NCBI GenBank assembly: GCA_920105625.2
Contig: OV050031.1
Span: 93,129,676-93,193,675 of the forward strand
Source of the DNA: Clusia tigrina
Lineage: Eukaryota; Arthropoda; Insecta; Diptera; Clusiidae
DNA: 64,000 bases
Reading direction: 5' to 3'
The position numbers were made by a program, and so were the translations under genes. Shown here piece by piece: positions 23,918 through 36,748 of this stretch (positions within the stretch are counted from its first letter, which is position 1; each line of letters opens with the position of its first letter). Below the pieces are notes generated by a model, which worked only from the letters and a program-made list of their open reading frames with translations, ran no database searches and was not told the DNA's origin.

Positions 23918-25969
23918 TTTTACTGGAGCGTTATAAAACCTTGAAATTTTGTAACAATAAAGTACTCGAGCCGCTTGTCAATTTAAGCTATCGCTCAAAG
24001 CTATGCTACCCTTGAGTCCCAAATCATACACTGATAAAACTTCAAATGGTCGTAAATTCTGTACGGTACGTCCTACACCTATCAAAGTTTGCAACATATA
24101 AATGCTTGTAACTGTTTACTGGAGCGTCATAAAACCTTGAAATTTTGTAACAATAAAGTACTCGAGCCTCTTGTCAATTTAAGCTATCGCTCAAAGCTAT
24201 GCTACCCTTGAGTCCCAAATCAAACACTGATAAAACTTCAAATGGCCCTAAGTTCTATACAGTACGTCCTACACCTATGAAAGTTTGCAACATACAAATG
24301 CTTGTAACTTTTTACTGGAGCGTCATAAAACCTTGAAATTTTGTAACAATAAAGTACTCGAGCCTCTTGTCAATTTAAGCTATCGCTCAAAGCTATGCTA
24401 CCCTTGAGTCCCAAATCAAACACTGATAAAACTTCAAATAGCCCTAAATTCTGTACGGTACGTCCTACACCTATCAACGTTTGCAACATATAAATGCTTG
24501 TAACTTTTTACTGGAGCGTCATAAAACCTTGAAATTTTGTAACAATAAAGTACTCGAGCCTCTTGTCAATTTAAGCTATCGCTCAAAGCTATACTACCCT
24601 TGAGTTCCAAATCAAACACTGATAAAACTTCAAATGGCCCTAACTTCTATACGGTACGTCCTACACCTATCAAAGTTTGCAACATACAAATGCTTGTAAC
24701 TTTTTACTGGAGCGTCATAAAACCTTGAAACTTTGTAACAATAAAGCACTCGAGCCTCTTGTCAATTTAAGGTATTGCTCAAAGCTATGCTACCCTTGAA
24801 TCCCAAATAAAACACTGATAAAACTTCAAATGGCCCTAACTTCTATACAGTACGTCCCACACCTATCAAAGTTTGCAACATACAAATGCTTGTAACTTTT
24901 TACTGGAGCGTCATAAAACCTTGAAATTTTGTAATAATAAAGTACTCGAGCCTCTTGTCAATTTAAGCTATCGCTCAAAGCTATGCTACCCTTGAATCCC
25001 AAATAAAACTGATAAAACTTCAAATGGCCCTAACTTCTATACGGTACGTCCTACACCTATCAAAGTTTGCAACATACAAATGCTTGTAACTTTTCTCTGG
25101 AGCGTCATAAAACCGTGAAACTTTTTAACAATAAAGCACTCGAGCAGCTTGTCAATTTAAGCTATCGCTCAAAGCTATGCTACCCTTGAGTCCCAAAACA
25201 TACACTGATAAAGCTTCAAATGGCCCTAAATTCTATACGGTACGTCCTACACCTATCAAAGTTTGCAACATATAAGTGCTTGTAACTTTTTACTGGAGCG
25301 TCATAAAACCTTGAAATTTTGTAATAATAAAGTACTCGAGCCTCTTGTCAATTTAAGCAATCGCTCAAAGCTATGCTACCCTAGAATCCCAAATAAAACA
25401 CTGATAAAACTTCAAATGGCCCTAACTTCTATACAGTACGTCCCACACCTATCAAAGTTTGCAACATACAAATGCTTGTAACTTTTTACTGGAGCGTCAT
25501 AAAACCTTGAAATTTTGTAATAATAAAGTACTCGAGCCTCTTGTCAATTTAAGCTATCGCTCAAAGCTATGCTACCCTTGAATCCCAAATAAAAAACTGA
25601 TAAAACTTCAAATGGCCCTAACTTCTATACGGTACGTCCTACACCTATCAAAGTTTGCAACATACAAATGCTTGTAACTTTTCACTGAAGCGTCATAAAA
25701 CCTTGAAACTTTGTAACAATAAAGCACTCGAGCCGCTTGTCAATTTAAGCTATCACTCAAAGCTATGCTACCCTTAAGTCCCAAATCAAACACTGATAAA
25801 TTTTCAAATGACCCTAAATTCTATACAGTACGTCCTACACCTAGCAAAGTTTGCAACATACAAATGCTTGTAACTTTTTACTGGAGCGTCATAAAACCTT
25901 GAAATTTTGTAACAATAAAGTACTCGAGCCTCTTGTCAATTTAAGCTATTGCTCAAAGCTATGCTACCC
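22336..25969. repeat. 3.6 kb duplicated block, copy 1
   Basis: This block matches 26450-30069 at an offset of 4114 bp. Marks in common are ACTTGAGCC (22397 and 26511), the GCGTTAT monomer, GGTCGTAAATTC (24049 and 28163), CTATCAACG, CTATACTACCC, TTAAGGTATTGC, a 2-bp-short CCAAATAAAACTG (25001), TTTTCTCTGG, AAACCGTG, AAGCTTCAAATGG (another HindIII gain), TTTAAGCAATCG and ACACCTAGC. The match ends where copy 1 continues with TTGTGTCCCG and copy 2 with TTGAGTCCC. Confidence 0.88.
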
Positions 25970-26449
25970 TTGTGTCCCGAATCAAACACAGATAAAACTT
26001 CAAATGGCCCTAACTTCTATACGGTACGTCCTACACCTATCAAAGTTTGCAACATACAAATGCTTGTAACTTTTTACTGGAGCGTCATAAAACCTTGAAA
26101 TTTTGTAACAATAAAGTACTCGAGCCTCTTGTCAATTTAAGCTATCACTCAAAGCTATGCTACCCTTAAGTCCCAAATCAAACACTGATAAAACTTCAAA
26201 TGGCCCTAACTTCTGTACGGTACGTCCTACACCTATCAAAGTTTGCAACACACAAATGCATTTAACTTTTTACTGGAGCGTCATAAAACCTTGAAATTTT
26301 GTAACAATAAAGTACTCGAGCTTCTTGTCAAATTAAGCTAACGCTCAAAGCTATGCTACCCTTGAGTCCCAAATCAAACACTGAAAAAACTTCAAATGGC
26401 CCTAAGTTCTATACAGTACGTCCTACACCTATCAAGGTTTGCAACATAC
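25970..26449. repeat. Spacer monomers between the 3.6 kb duplicates
   Basis: About 2.4 monomers of the recurrent cassette: TTGTGTCCCG, then TTAAG with CACACAAATGCATTT, then TAACGCTC with AGTTCTATACAG. A private TGAAAAAAC occurs near 26382. AAGGTTTGC here also occurs near 560, so the segment is closest to 1-590. Confidence 0.7.
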
Positions 26450-29400
26450 AAATGCTTGTAACTTTTTACTGGAGCGTCATAAAACCTTGAAATTTTGTAA
26501 CAATAAAGTACTTGAGCCTCTTGTCAATTTAAGCTATCGCTCAAAGCTATGCTACCCTTGAGTTCCAAATCAAACACTGATAAAACTGCAAATGGCCCTA
26601 ACTTCTATACGGTACGTCCTACACCTATCAAAGTTTGCAACATACAAATGCTTGTAACTTTTTACTGGAGCGTCATAAAACCTTGAAACTTTGTAACAAT
26701 AAAGTACTCGAGCCTCTTGTCAATTTAAGCTATCGCTCAAAGCTATGCTACCCTTAAGTCCCAAATCAAATACTGATAAAACTTCAAATGGCCCTAACTT
26801 CTGTACGGTACGTCCTACACCTATCAAAGTTTGCAACACACAAATGCATTTAACTTTTTACTGGAGCGTCATAAAACCTTGAAATTTTGTAACAATAAAG
26901 TACTCGAGCCTCTGGTCAAATTAAGCTAACGCTCAAAAATATGCTACCCTTGAGTCCCAAATCAAACACTGATAAAACTTCAAATGGCCCTAAGTTCTAT
27001 ACAGTACGTCCTATACCTATCAAAGTTTGCAACATACAAATGCTTGTAACTTTTTACTGGAGCGTCATAAAACCTTGAAATTTTGTGACAATAAAGTACT
27101 CGAGCCTCTTGTCAATTTAAGCTATCGCTCAAAGCTATGCTACCCTTGAGTCCCAAATCAAACACTGATAAAACTTCAAATGGCCCTAACTTCTATACGG
27201 TACGTCCTACACCTATCAAAGTTTGCAACATACAAATGCTTGTAACTTTTTACTGGAGCGTCATAAAACCTTGAAATTTTGTAACAATAAAGTACTCGAG
27301 CCGCTTGTCAATTTAAGCTATCGCTCAAAGCTATGCTACCCTTGCGTCCCAAATCATACACTGATAAAACTTCAAATGGCCCTAAATTCTGTACGGTACG
27401 TCCTACACCTATCAAAGTTTGCAACATATAAATGCTTGCAACTTTTTACTGGAGCGTCATAAAACCTTGAAATTTTGTGACAATAAAGTACTCGAGCCTC
27501 TTGTCAATTTAAGCTATCGCTCAAAGCTATGCTACCCTTGAGTCCCAAATCAAACACTGATAAAACTTCAAATGGCCCTAACTTCTATACGGTACGTCCT
27601 ACACCTATCAAAGTTTGCAACATACAAATGCTTGTAACTTTTTACTGGAGCGTCATAAAAACTTGAAATTTTGTAACAATAAAGTACACGAGCCTCTTGT
27701 CAATTTAAGCTATCGCTCAAAGCTATGCTACCCTTGAGTCCCAAATAAAAAACTGATAAAACTTCAAATGGCCCTAACTTCTATACGGTACGTCCTACAC
27801 CTATCAAAGTTAGCAACATTTAAATGCTTGTAACTTTTCACTGGAGCGTCATAAAACCTTGAAACTTTGTAACAATAAAGCACTCGAGCCGCTTGTCCAT
27901 TTAAGCTATCGCTCAAAGCTATGCTACCTTTAAGTCCCAAATTAAACACTGATAAAACTTCAAATGACCCTAAACTCTATACAGTACGTCCTACACCTAT
28001 CAGAGTTTGCAACATACAAATGCTTGTAACTTTTTACTGGAGCGTTATAAAACCTTGAAATTTTGTAACAATAAAGTACTCGAGCCGCTTGTTAATTTAA
28101 GCTATCGCTCAAAGCTATGCTACCCTTGAGTCCCAAATCATACACTGATAAAACTTCAAATGGTCGTAAATTCTGTACGGTACGTCCTACACCTATCAAA
28201 GTTTGCAACATATAAATGCTTGTAACTGTTTACTGGAGCGTCATAAAACCTTGAAATTTTGTAACAATAAAGTACTCGAGCCTCTTGTCAATTTAAGCTA
28301 TCGCTCAAAGCTATGCTACCCTTGAGTCCCAAATCAAACACTGATAAAACTTCAAATGGCCCTAAGTTCTACACCTATCAAAGTTTGCAACATACAAATG
28401 CTTGTAACTTTTTACTGGAGCGTCATAAAACCTTGAAATTTTGTAACAATAAAGTACTCGAGCCTCTTGTCAATTTAAGCTATCGCTCAAAGCTATGCTA
28501 CCCTTGAGTCCCAAATCAAACACTGATAAAACTTCAAATAGCCCTAAATTCTGTACGGTACGTCCTACACCTATCAACGTTTGCAACATATAAATGCTTG
28601 TAACTTTTTACTGGAGCGTCATAAAACCTTGAAATTTTGTAACAATAAAGTACTCGAGCCTCTTGTCAATTTAAGCTATCGCTCAAAGCTATACTACCCT
28701 TGAGTTCCAAATCAAACACTGATAAAACTTCAAATGGCCCTAACTTCTATACGGTACGTCCTACACCTATCAAAGTTTGCAACATACAAATGCTTGTAAC
28801 TTTTTACTGGAGCGTCATAAAACCTTGAAACTTTGTAACAATAAAGCACTCGAGCCTCTTGTCAATTTAAGGTATTGCTCAAAGCTATGCTACCCTTGAA
28901 TCCCAAATAAAACACTGATAAAACTTCAAATGGCCCTAACTTCTATACAGTACGTCCCACACCTATCAAAGTTTGCAACATACAAATGCTTGTAACTTTT
29001 TACTGGAGCGTCATAAAACCTTGAAATTTTGTAATAATAAAGTACTCGAGCCTCTTGTCAATTTAAGCTATCGCTCAAAGCTATGCTACCCTTGAATCCC
29101 AAATAAAACTGATAAAACTTCAAATGGCCCTAACTTCTATACGGTACGTCCTACACCTATCAAAGTTTGCAACATACAAATGCTTGTAACTTTTCTCTGG
29201 AGCGTCATAAAACCGTGAAACTTTTTAACAATAAAGCACTCGAGCAGCTTGTCAATTTAAGCTATCGCTCAAAGCTATGCTACCCTTGAGTCCCAAAACA
29301 TACACTGATAAAGCTTCAAATGGCCCTAAATTCTATACGGTACGTCCTACACCTATCAAAGTTTGCAACATATAAGTGCTTGTAACTTTTTACTGGAGCG

Positions 29401-30069
29401 TCATAAAACCTTGAAATTTTGTAATAATAAAGTACTCGAGCCTCTTGTCAATTTAAGCAATCGCTCAAAGCTATGCTACCCTAGAATCCCAAATAAAACA
29501 CTGATAAAACTTCAAATGGCCCTAACTTCTATACAGTACGTCCCACACCTATCAAAGTTTGCAACATACAAATGCTTGTAACTTTTTACTGGAGCGTCAT
29601 AAAACCTTGAAATTTTGTAATAATAAAGTACTCGAGCCTGTTGTCAATTTAAGCTATCGCTCAAAGCTATGCTACCCTTGAATCCCAAATAAAAAACTGA
29701 TAAAACTTCAAATGGCCCTAACTTCTATACGGTACGTCCTACACCTATCAAAGTTTGCAACATACAAATGCTTGTAACTTTTCACTGAAGCGTCATAAAA
29801 CCTTGAAACTTTGTAACAATAAAGCACTCGAGCCGCTTGTCAATTTAAGCTATCACTCAAAGCTATGCTACCCTTAAGTCCCAAATCAAACACTGATAAA
29901 TTTTCAAATGACCCTAAATTCTATACAGTACGTCCTACACCTAGCAAAGTTTGCAACATACAAATGCTTGTAACTTTTTACTGGAGCGTCATAAAACCTT
30001 GAAATTTTGTAACAATAAAGTACTCGAGCCTCTTGTCAATTTAAGCTATTGCTCAAAGCTATGCTACCC
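26450..30069. repeat. 3.6 kb duplicated block, copy 2
   Basis: This is the second copy of 22336-25969, shorter by 14 bp because of a deletion at 28370/28371. There GTTCT is joined directly to ACACC and ATACAGTACGTCCT is missing, so the offset drops from 4114 to 4100. Private changes include AAACTGCAAATGG near 26583, TCAGAGTTTG near 28000, TTGTTAATT near 28089 and GCCTGTTGTC near 29637. The long run of shared rare variants indicates one recent event copying about 18.5 monomers together. Confidence 0.88.
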
Positions 30070-30171
30070 TTGAGTCCCAAATCAAACACGGATAAAACTT
30101 CAAATGGCCCTAACTTCTATACGGTACGTCCTACACCTATCAAAGTTTGCAACATACAAATGCTTGTAACT

Positions 30172-33100
30172 TTTTACTGGAGCGTCATAAAACCTTGAAA
30201 TTTTGTAACAATAAAGTACTCGAGCCGCTTGTCAATTTAAGCTATCGCTCAAAGCTATGCTACCCTTGAGTCCCAAATCATACACTGATAAAACTTCAAA
30301 TGGCCCTAAATTCTGTACGGTACGTCCTACACCTATCAAAGTTTGCAACATATAAATGCTTGTAACTTTTTACTGGAGCGTCATAAAACCTTGAAATTTT
30401 GTAACAATAAAGTACTCGAGCCTCTTGTCAATTTAAGCTATCGCTCAAAGCTATGCTACCCTTGAGTCCCAAATCAAACACTGATAAAACTTCAAATGGC
30501 CCTAACTTCTATACGGTACGTCCTACATCTATCAAAGTTTGCAACATACAAATGCTTGTAACTTTTTACTGGAGCGTCATAAAACCTTGAAACTTTGTAA
30601 CAATAAAGTACTCGAGCCTCTTGTCAATTTAAGCTATTCCTCAAAGCTATGCTACCCTTGAGTCCCAAATCAAACACTGATAAAACTTCAAATGGCCCTA
30701 ACTTCTATACGGTACGTCCTACACCTATCAAAGTTTGCAATATACAAATGCTTGTAACTTTTTACTGGAGCGTCATAAAACCTTGAAATTTTGTAACAAT
30801 AAAGTACTCGAGCCGCTTGTCAATTTAAGCTATCGCTCAAAGCTATGCTACCCTTGAGTCCCAATTCAAACACTGATAAAACTTCAAATGGCCCTACCTT
30901 CTATACGGTACGTCCTACACCTATCAAAGTTTGCAACATACAAATGCTTGTAACTTTTTACTGGAGCGTCATAAAACCTTGAAATTTTGTAACAATAAAG
31001 TACTCGAGCCGCTTGTCAATTTAAGCTATCGCTCAAAGCTATGCTACCCTTGAGTCCCAAAACATACACTGATAAAACTTCAAATGGCCCTAAATTCTGT
31101 ACGGTACGTCCTACACCTATCAAAGTTTGCAACATATAAATGCTTGCAACTTTTTACTGGAGCGTCATAAAACCTTGAAATTTTGTAACAATAAAGTACT
31201 CGAGCCTCTTGTCAATTTAAGCTATCGCTCAAAGCTATGCTACCTTTGAATCCCAAATAAAAAACTGATAAAACTTCAAATGGCCCTAACTTCTATACGG
31301 TACGTCCTACACCTATCAAAGTTTGCAACATACAAATGCTTGTAACTTTTCACTGGAGCGTCATAAAACCTTGAAACTTTTTAACAATAAAGCACTCGAG
31401 CAGCTTGTCAATTTAAGCTATCGCTCAAAGCTATGCTACCCTTGAGTCCCAAAACATACACTGATAAAACTTCAAATGACCCTAAATTCTATACAGTACG
31501 TCCTACACCTATCAAAGTTTGCAACATACAACTGCTTGTAACTTTTTACTGGAGCGTCATAAAACCTTGAAATTTTGTAACAATAAAGTACTCGAGCCTC
31601 TTGTCAATTTAAGCTATTGCTCAAAGCTATGCTACCCTTGTGTCCCGAATCAAACACAGATAAAACTTCAAATGGCCCTAACTTCTATACGGTACGTCCT
31701 ACACCTATCAAAGTTTGCAACATACAAATGCTTGTAATTTTTTACTGGAGCGTCATAAAACCTTGAAATTTTGTAACAATTAAGTACTCGAGCCTCTTGT
31801 CAATTTAAGCTATCGCTCAAAGCTATGCTACCCTTAAGTCCCAAATCAAACACTGATAAAACTTCAAATGGCCCTAACTTCTGTACGGTACGTCCTACAC
31901 CTATCAAAGTTTGCAACACACAAATGCATTTAACTTTTTACTGGAGAGTCATAAAACCTTGAAATTTTGTAACAATAAAGTACTCGAGCCTCTTGTCAAA
32001 TTAAGCTAACGCTCAAAGCTATGCTACCGTTGAGTCCCAAATCAAACACTGATAAAACTTCAAATGGCCCTAAGTTCTATACAGTACGTCCTACACCTAT
32101 CAAAGTTTGCAACATACAAATGCTTGTAACTTTTTACTGGAGCGTCATAAAACCTTGAAATTTTGTAACAATAAAGTACTCGAGCCGCTTGTCAATTTAA
32201 GCTATCGCTCAAAGCTATGCTACCCTTGAGTCCCAAATCATACACTGATAAAACTTCAAATGGCCCTAAATTCTGTACGGTACGTCCTACACCTATCAAA
32301 GTTTGCAACATATAAATGCTTGTAACTTTTTACTGGAGCGTCATAAAACCTTGAAATTTTGTAACAATAAAGTACTCGAGCCTCTTGTCAATTTAAGCTA
32401 TCGCTCAAAGCTATGCTACCCTTGAGTCCCAAATCAAACACTGATAAAACTTCAAATGGCCCTAACTTCTATACGGTACGTCCTACATCTATCAAAGTTT
32501 GCAACATACAAATGCTTGTAACTTTTTACTGGAGCGTCATAAAACCTTGAAACTTTGTAACAATAAAGTACTCGAGCCTCTTGTCAATTTAAGCTATTCC
32601 TCAAAGCTATGCTACCCTTGAGTCCCAAATCAAACACTGATAAAACTTCAAATGGCCCTAACTTCTATACGGTACGTCCTACACCTATCAAAGTTTGCAA
32701 TATACAAATGCTTGTAACTTTTTACTGGAGCGTCATAAAACCTTGAAATTTTGTAACAATAAAGTACTCGAGCCGCTTGTCAATTTAAGCTATCGCTCAA
32801 AGCTATGCTACCCTTGAGTCCCAATTCAAACACTGATAAAACTTCAAATGGCCCTACCTTCTATACGGTACGTCCTACACCTATCAAAGTTTGCAACATA
32901 CAAATGCTTGTAACTTTTTACTGGAGCGTCATAAAACCTTGAAATTTTGTAACAATAAAGTACTCGAGCCGCTTGTCAATTTAAGCTATCGCTCAAAGCT
33001 ATGCTACCCTTGAGTCCCAAAACATACACTGATAAAACTTCAAATGGCCTTAAATTCTGTACGGTACGTCCTACACCTATCAAAGTTTGCAACATATAAA

Positions 33101-35855
33101 TGCTTGCAACTTTTTACTGGAGCGTCATAAAACCTTGAAATTTTGTAACAATAAAGTACTCGAGCCTCTTGTCAATTTAAGCTATCGCTCAAAGCTATGC
33201 TACCTTTGAATCCCAAATAAAAAACTGATAAAACTTCAAATGGCCCTAACTTCTATACGGTACGTCCTACACCTATCAAAGTTTGCAACATACAAATGCT
33301 TGTAACTTTTCACTGGAGCGTCATAAAACCTTCAAACTTTTTAACAATAAAGCACTCGAGCAGCTTGTCAATTTAAGCTATCGCTCAAAGCTATGCTACC
33401 CTTGAGTCCCAAAACATACACTGATAAAACTTCAAATGACCCTAAATTCTATACAGTACGTCCTACACCTATCAAAGTTTGCAACATACAACTGCTTGTA
33501 ACTTTTTACTGGAGCGTCATAAAACCTTGAAATTTTGTAACAATAAAGTACTCGAGCCTCTTGTCAATTTAAGCTATTGCTCAAAGCTATGCTACCCTTG
33601 TGTCCCGAATCAAACACAGATAAAACTTCAAATGGCCCTAACTTCTATACGGTACGTCCTACACCTATCAAAGTTTGCAACATACAAATGCTTGTAATTT
33701 TTTACTGGAGCGTCATAAAACCTTGAATATTTGTAACAATTAAGTACTCGAGCCTCTTGTCAATTTAAGCTATCGCTCAAAGCTATGCTACCCTTAAGTC
33801 CCAAATCAAACACTGATAAAACTTCAAATGGCCCTAACTTCTGTACGGTACGTCCTACACCTATCAAAGTTTGCAACACACAAATGCATTTAACTTTTTA
33901 CTGGAGAGTCATAAAACCTTGAAATTTTGTAACAATAAAGTACTCGAGCCGCTTGTCAATTTAAGCTATCGCTCAAAGCTATGCTACCCTTGAGTCCCAA
34001 ATCATACACTGATAAAACTTCAAATGGCCCTAAATTCTGTACGGTACGTCCTACACCTATCAAAGTTTGCAACATATAAATGCTTGTAACTTTTTACTGG
34101 AGCGTCATAAAACCTTGAAATTTTGTAACAATAAAGTACTCGAGCCTCTTGTCAATTTAAGCTATCGCTCAAAGCTATGCTACCCTTGAGTCCCAAATCA
34201 AACACTGATAAAACTTCAAATGGCCCTAACTTCTATACGGTACGTCCTACATCTATCAAAGTTTGCAACATACAAATGCTTGTAACTTTTTACTGGAGCG
34301 TCATAAAACCTTGAAACTTTGTAACAATAAAGTACTCGAGCCTCTTGTCAATTTAAGCTATTCCTCAAAGCTATGCTACCCTTGAGTCCCAAATCAAACA
34401 CTGATAAAACTTCAAATGGCCCTAACTTCTATACGGTACGTCCTACACCTATCAAAGTTTGCAATATACAAATGCTTGTAACTTTTTACTGGAGCGTCAT
34501 AAAACCTTGAAATTTTGTAACAATAAAGTACTCGAGCCGCTTGTCAATTTAAGCTATCGCTCAAAGCTATGCTACCCTTGAGTCCCAATTCAAACACTGA
34601 TAAAACTTCAAATGGCCCTACCTTCTATACGGTACGTCCTACACCTATCAAAGTTTGCAACATACAAATGCTTGTAACTTTTTACTGGAGCGTCATAAAA
34701 CCTTGAAATTTTGTAACAATAAAGTACTCGAGCCGCTTGTCAATTTAAGCTATCGCTCAAAGCTATGCTACCCTTGAGTCCCAAAACATACACTGATAAA
34801 ACTTAAAATGGCCTTAAATTCTGTACGGTACGTCCTACACCTATCAAAGTTTGCAACATATAAATGCTTGCAACTTTTTACTGGAGCGTCATAAAACCTT
34901 GAAATTTTGTAACAATAAAGTACTCGAGCCTCTTGTCAATTTAAGCTATCGCTCAAAGCTATGCTACCTTTGAATCCCAAATAAAAAACTGATAAAACTT
35001 CAAATGGCCCTAACTTCTATACGGTACGTCCTACACCTATCAAAGTTTGCAACATACAAATGCTTGTAACTTTTCACTGGAGCGTCATAAAACCTTCAAA
35101 CTTTTTAACAATAAAGCACTCGAGCAGCTTGTCAATTTAAGCTATCGCTCAAAGCTATGCTACCCTTGAGTCCCAAAACATACACTGATAAAACTTCAAA
35201 TGACCCTAAATTCTATACAGTACGTCCTACACCTATCAAAGTTTGCAACATACAACTGCTTGTAACTTTTTACTGGAGCGTCATAAAACCTTGAAATTTT
35301 GTAACAATAAAGTACTCGAGCCTCTTGTCAATTTAAGCTATTGCTCAAAGCTATGCTACCCTTGTGTCCCGAATCAAACACAGATAAAACTTCAAATGGC
35401 CCTAACTTCTATACGGTACGTCCTACACCTATCAAAGTTTGCAACATACAAATGCTTGTAATTTTTTACTGGAGCGTCATAAAACCTTGAATATTTGTAA
35501 CAATTAAGTACTCGAGCCTCTTGTCAATTTAAGCTATCGCTCAAAGCTATGCTACCCTTAAGTCCCAAATCAAACACTGATAAAACTTCAAATGGCCCTA
35601 ACTTCTGTACGGTACGTCCTACACCTATCAAAGTTTGCAACACACAAATGCATTTAACTTTTTACTGGAGAGTCATAAAACCTTGAAATTTTGTAACAAT
35701 AAAGTACTCGAGCCTCTTGTCAAATTAAGCTAACGCTCAAAGCTATGCTACCGTTGAGTCCCAAATCAAACACTGATAAAACTTCAAATGGCCCTAAGTT
35801 CTATACAGTACGTCCTACACCTATCAAAGTTTGCAACATACAAATGCTTGTAACT
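30172..35855. repeat. 10-monomer HOR, three copies (10/9/10)
   Basis: Copies are 30172-32131 (1960 bp), 32132-33895 (1764 bp) and 33896-35855 (1960 bp). Each begins with a CCGCTTG/CATACACTG monomer and runs through ACATCTATC, TATTCCTC, CAATATAC, CCAATTCAAAC with CCCTACCTTC (30861, 32821, 34585), CTTTGAATCCC, CTTTTTAAC with GAGCAGC, CATACAACTGC, TTGTGTCCCG, CAATTAAGTAC and GGAGAGTC. Copy 2 lacks the TAACGCTC monomer: the sequence passes from GGAGAGTC straight into the CCGCTTG monomer of copy 3. Copies 2 and 3 share three changes absent from copy 1: GGCCTTAAATTC, CCTTCAAAC and TTGAATATTTG. Confidence 0.92.
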
Positions 35856-36639
35856 TTTTACTGGAGCGTCATAAAACCTTGAAATTTTGTAACAATAAAG
35901 TACTCGAGCCTCTTGTCAATTTAAGCTATCGCTCAAAGCTATGCTACCCTTGAGTCCTAAATCAAACACTGATAAAACTTCAAATGGCCCTAACTTCTAT
36001 ACGGTACGTCCTACACCTATCAAAGTTTGCAACATACAAATGCTTGTAACTTTTTACTGGAGCGTCATAAAACCTTGAAATTTTGTAACAATAAAGTACT
36101 CGAGCCGCTTGTCAATTTAAGCTATCGCTCAAAGCTATGCTACCCTTGAGTCCCAAATCATACACTGATAAAACTTCAAATGGCCCTAAATTCTGTACGG
36201 TACGTCCTACACCTATCAAAGTTTGCAACATATAAATGCTTGTAACTTTTTACTGGAGCGTCATAAAACCTTGAAATTTTGTAACAATAAAGTACTCGAG
36301 CCTCTTGTCAATTTAAGCTATCGCTCAAAGCTATGCTACCCTTGAGTCCCAAATCAAACACTGATAAAACTTCCAATGGCCCTAACTTCTATATGGTACG
36401 TCCTACACCTATCAAAGTTTGCAACATACAAATGCTTGTAACTTTCTACTGGAGCGTCATAAAACCTTGAAATTTTGTAACAATAAAGTACTCGAGCCTC
36501 TTGTCAATTTAAGCTATCGCTCAAAGCTATGCTACCCTTGAGTCCCAAATCAAACACTGATAAAACTTCAAATGGCCCTAACTTCTATACGGTACGTCCT
36601 ACACCTATCAAAGTTAGCAACATTTAAATGCTTGTAACT
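35856..36639. repeat. Monomers leading to the third truncated copy
   Basis: Four full monomers precede the short one. Marks are GAGTCCTAAATC near 35955, a CCGCTTG/CATACACTG monomer, TTCCAATGG with TATATGG near 36372-36395, and TTTCTACTGG near 36443. The order parallels 3834-4617, so this is a diverged relative of the short HOR near 4 kb. Confidence 0.65.
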
Positions 36640-36748
36640 TTTCACTGGAGCGTCATAAAACCTTGAAACTTTGTAACAATAAAGCACTCGAGCCGCTTGT
36701 CAATTTAAGCTATCGATCAAAGTTTGCAACATACAAATGCTTGTAACG
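36640..36748. repeat. Truncated 109-bp monomer, copy 3
   Basis: It has the same 87-bp loss and identical junction (TATCG/ATCAAAG at 36715/36716) as at 3529 and 4618, with the same background variants (AGTTAGCAACATTTAAATG upstream, TTTTCACTGG, GCACTCGAGCCGC). Its position 32 kb away with the same context supports descent from one deletion carried by a larger duplication. Confidence 0.9.
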
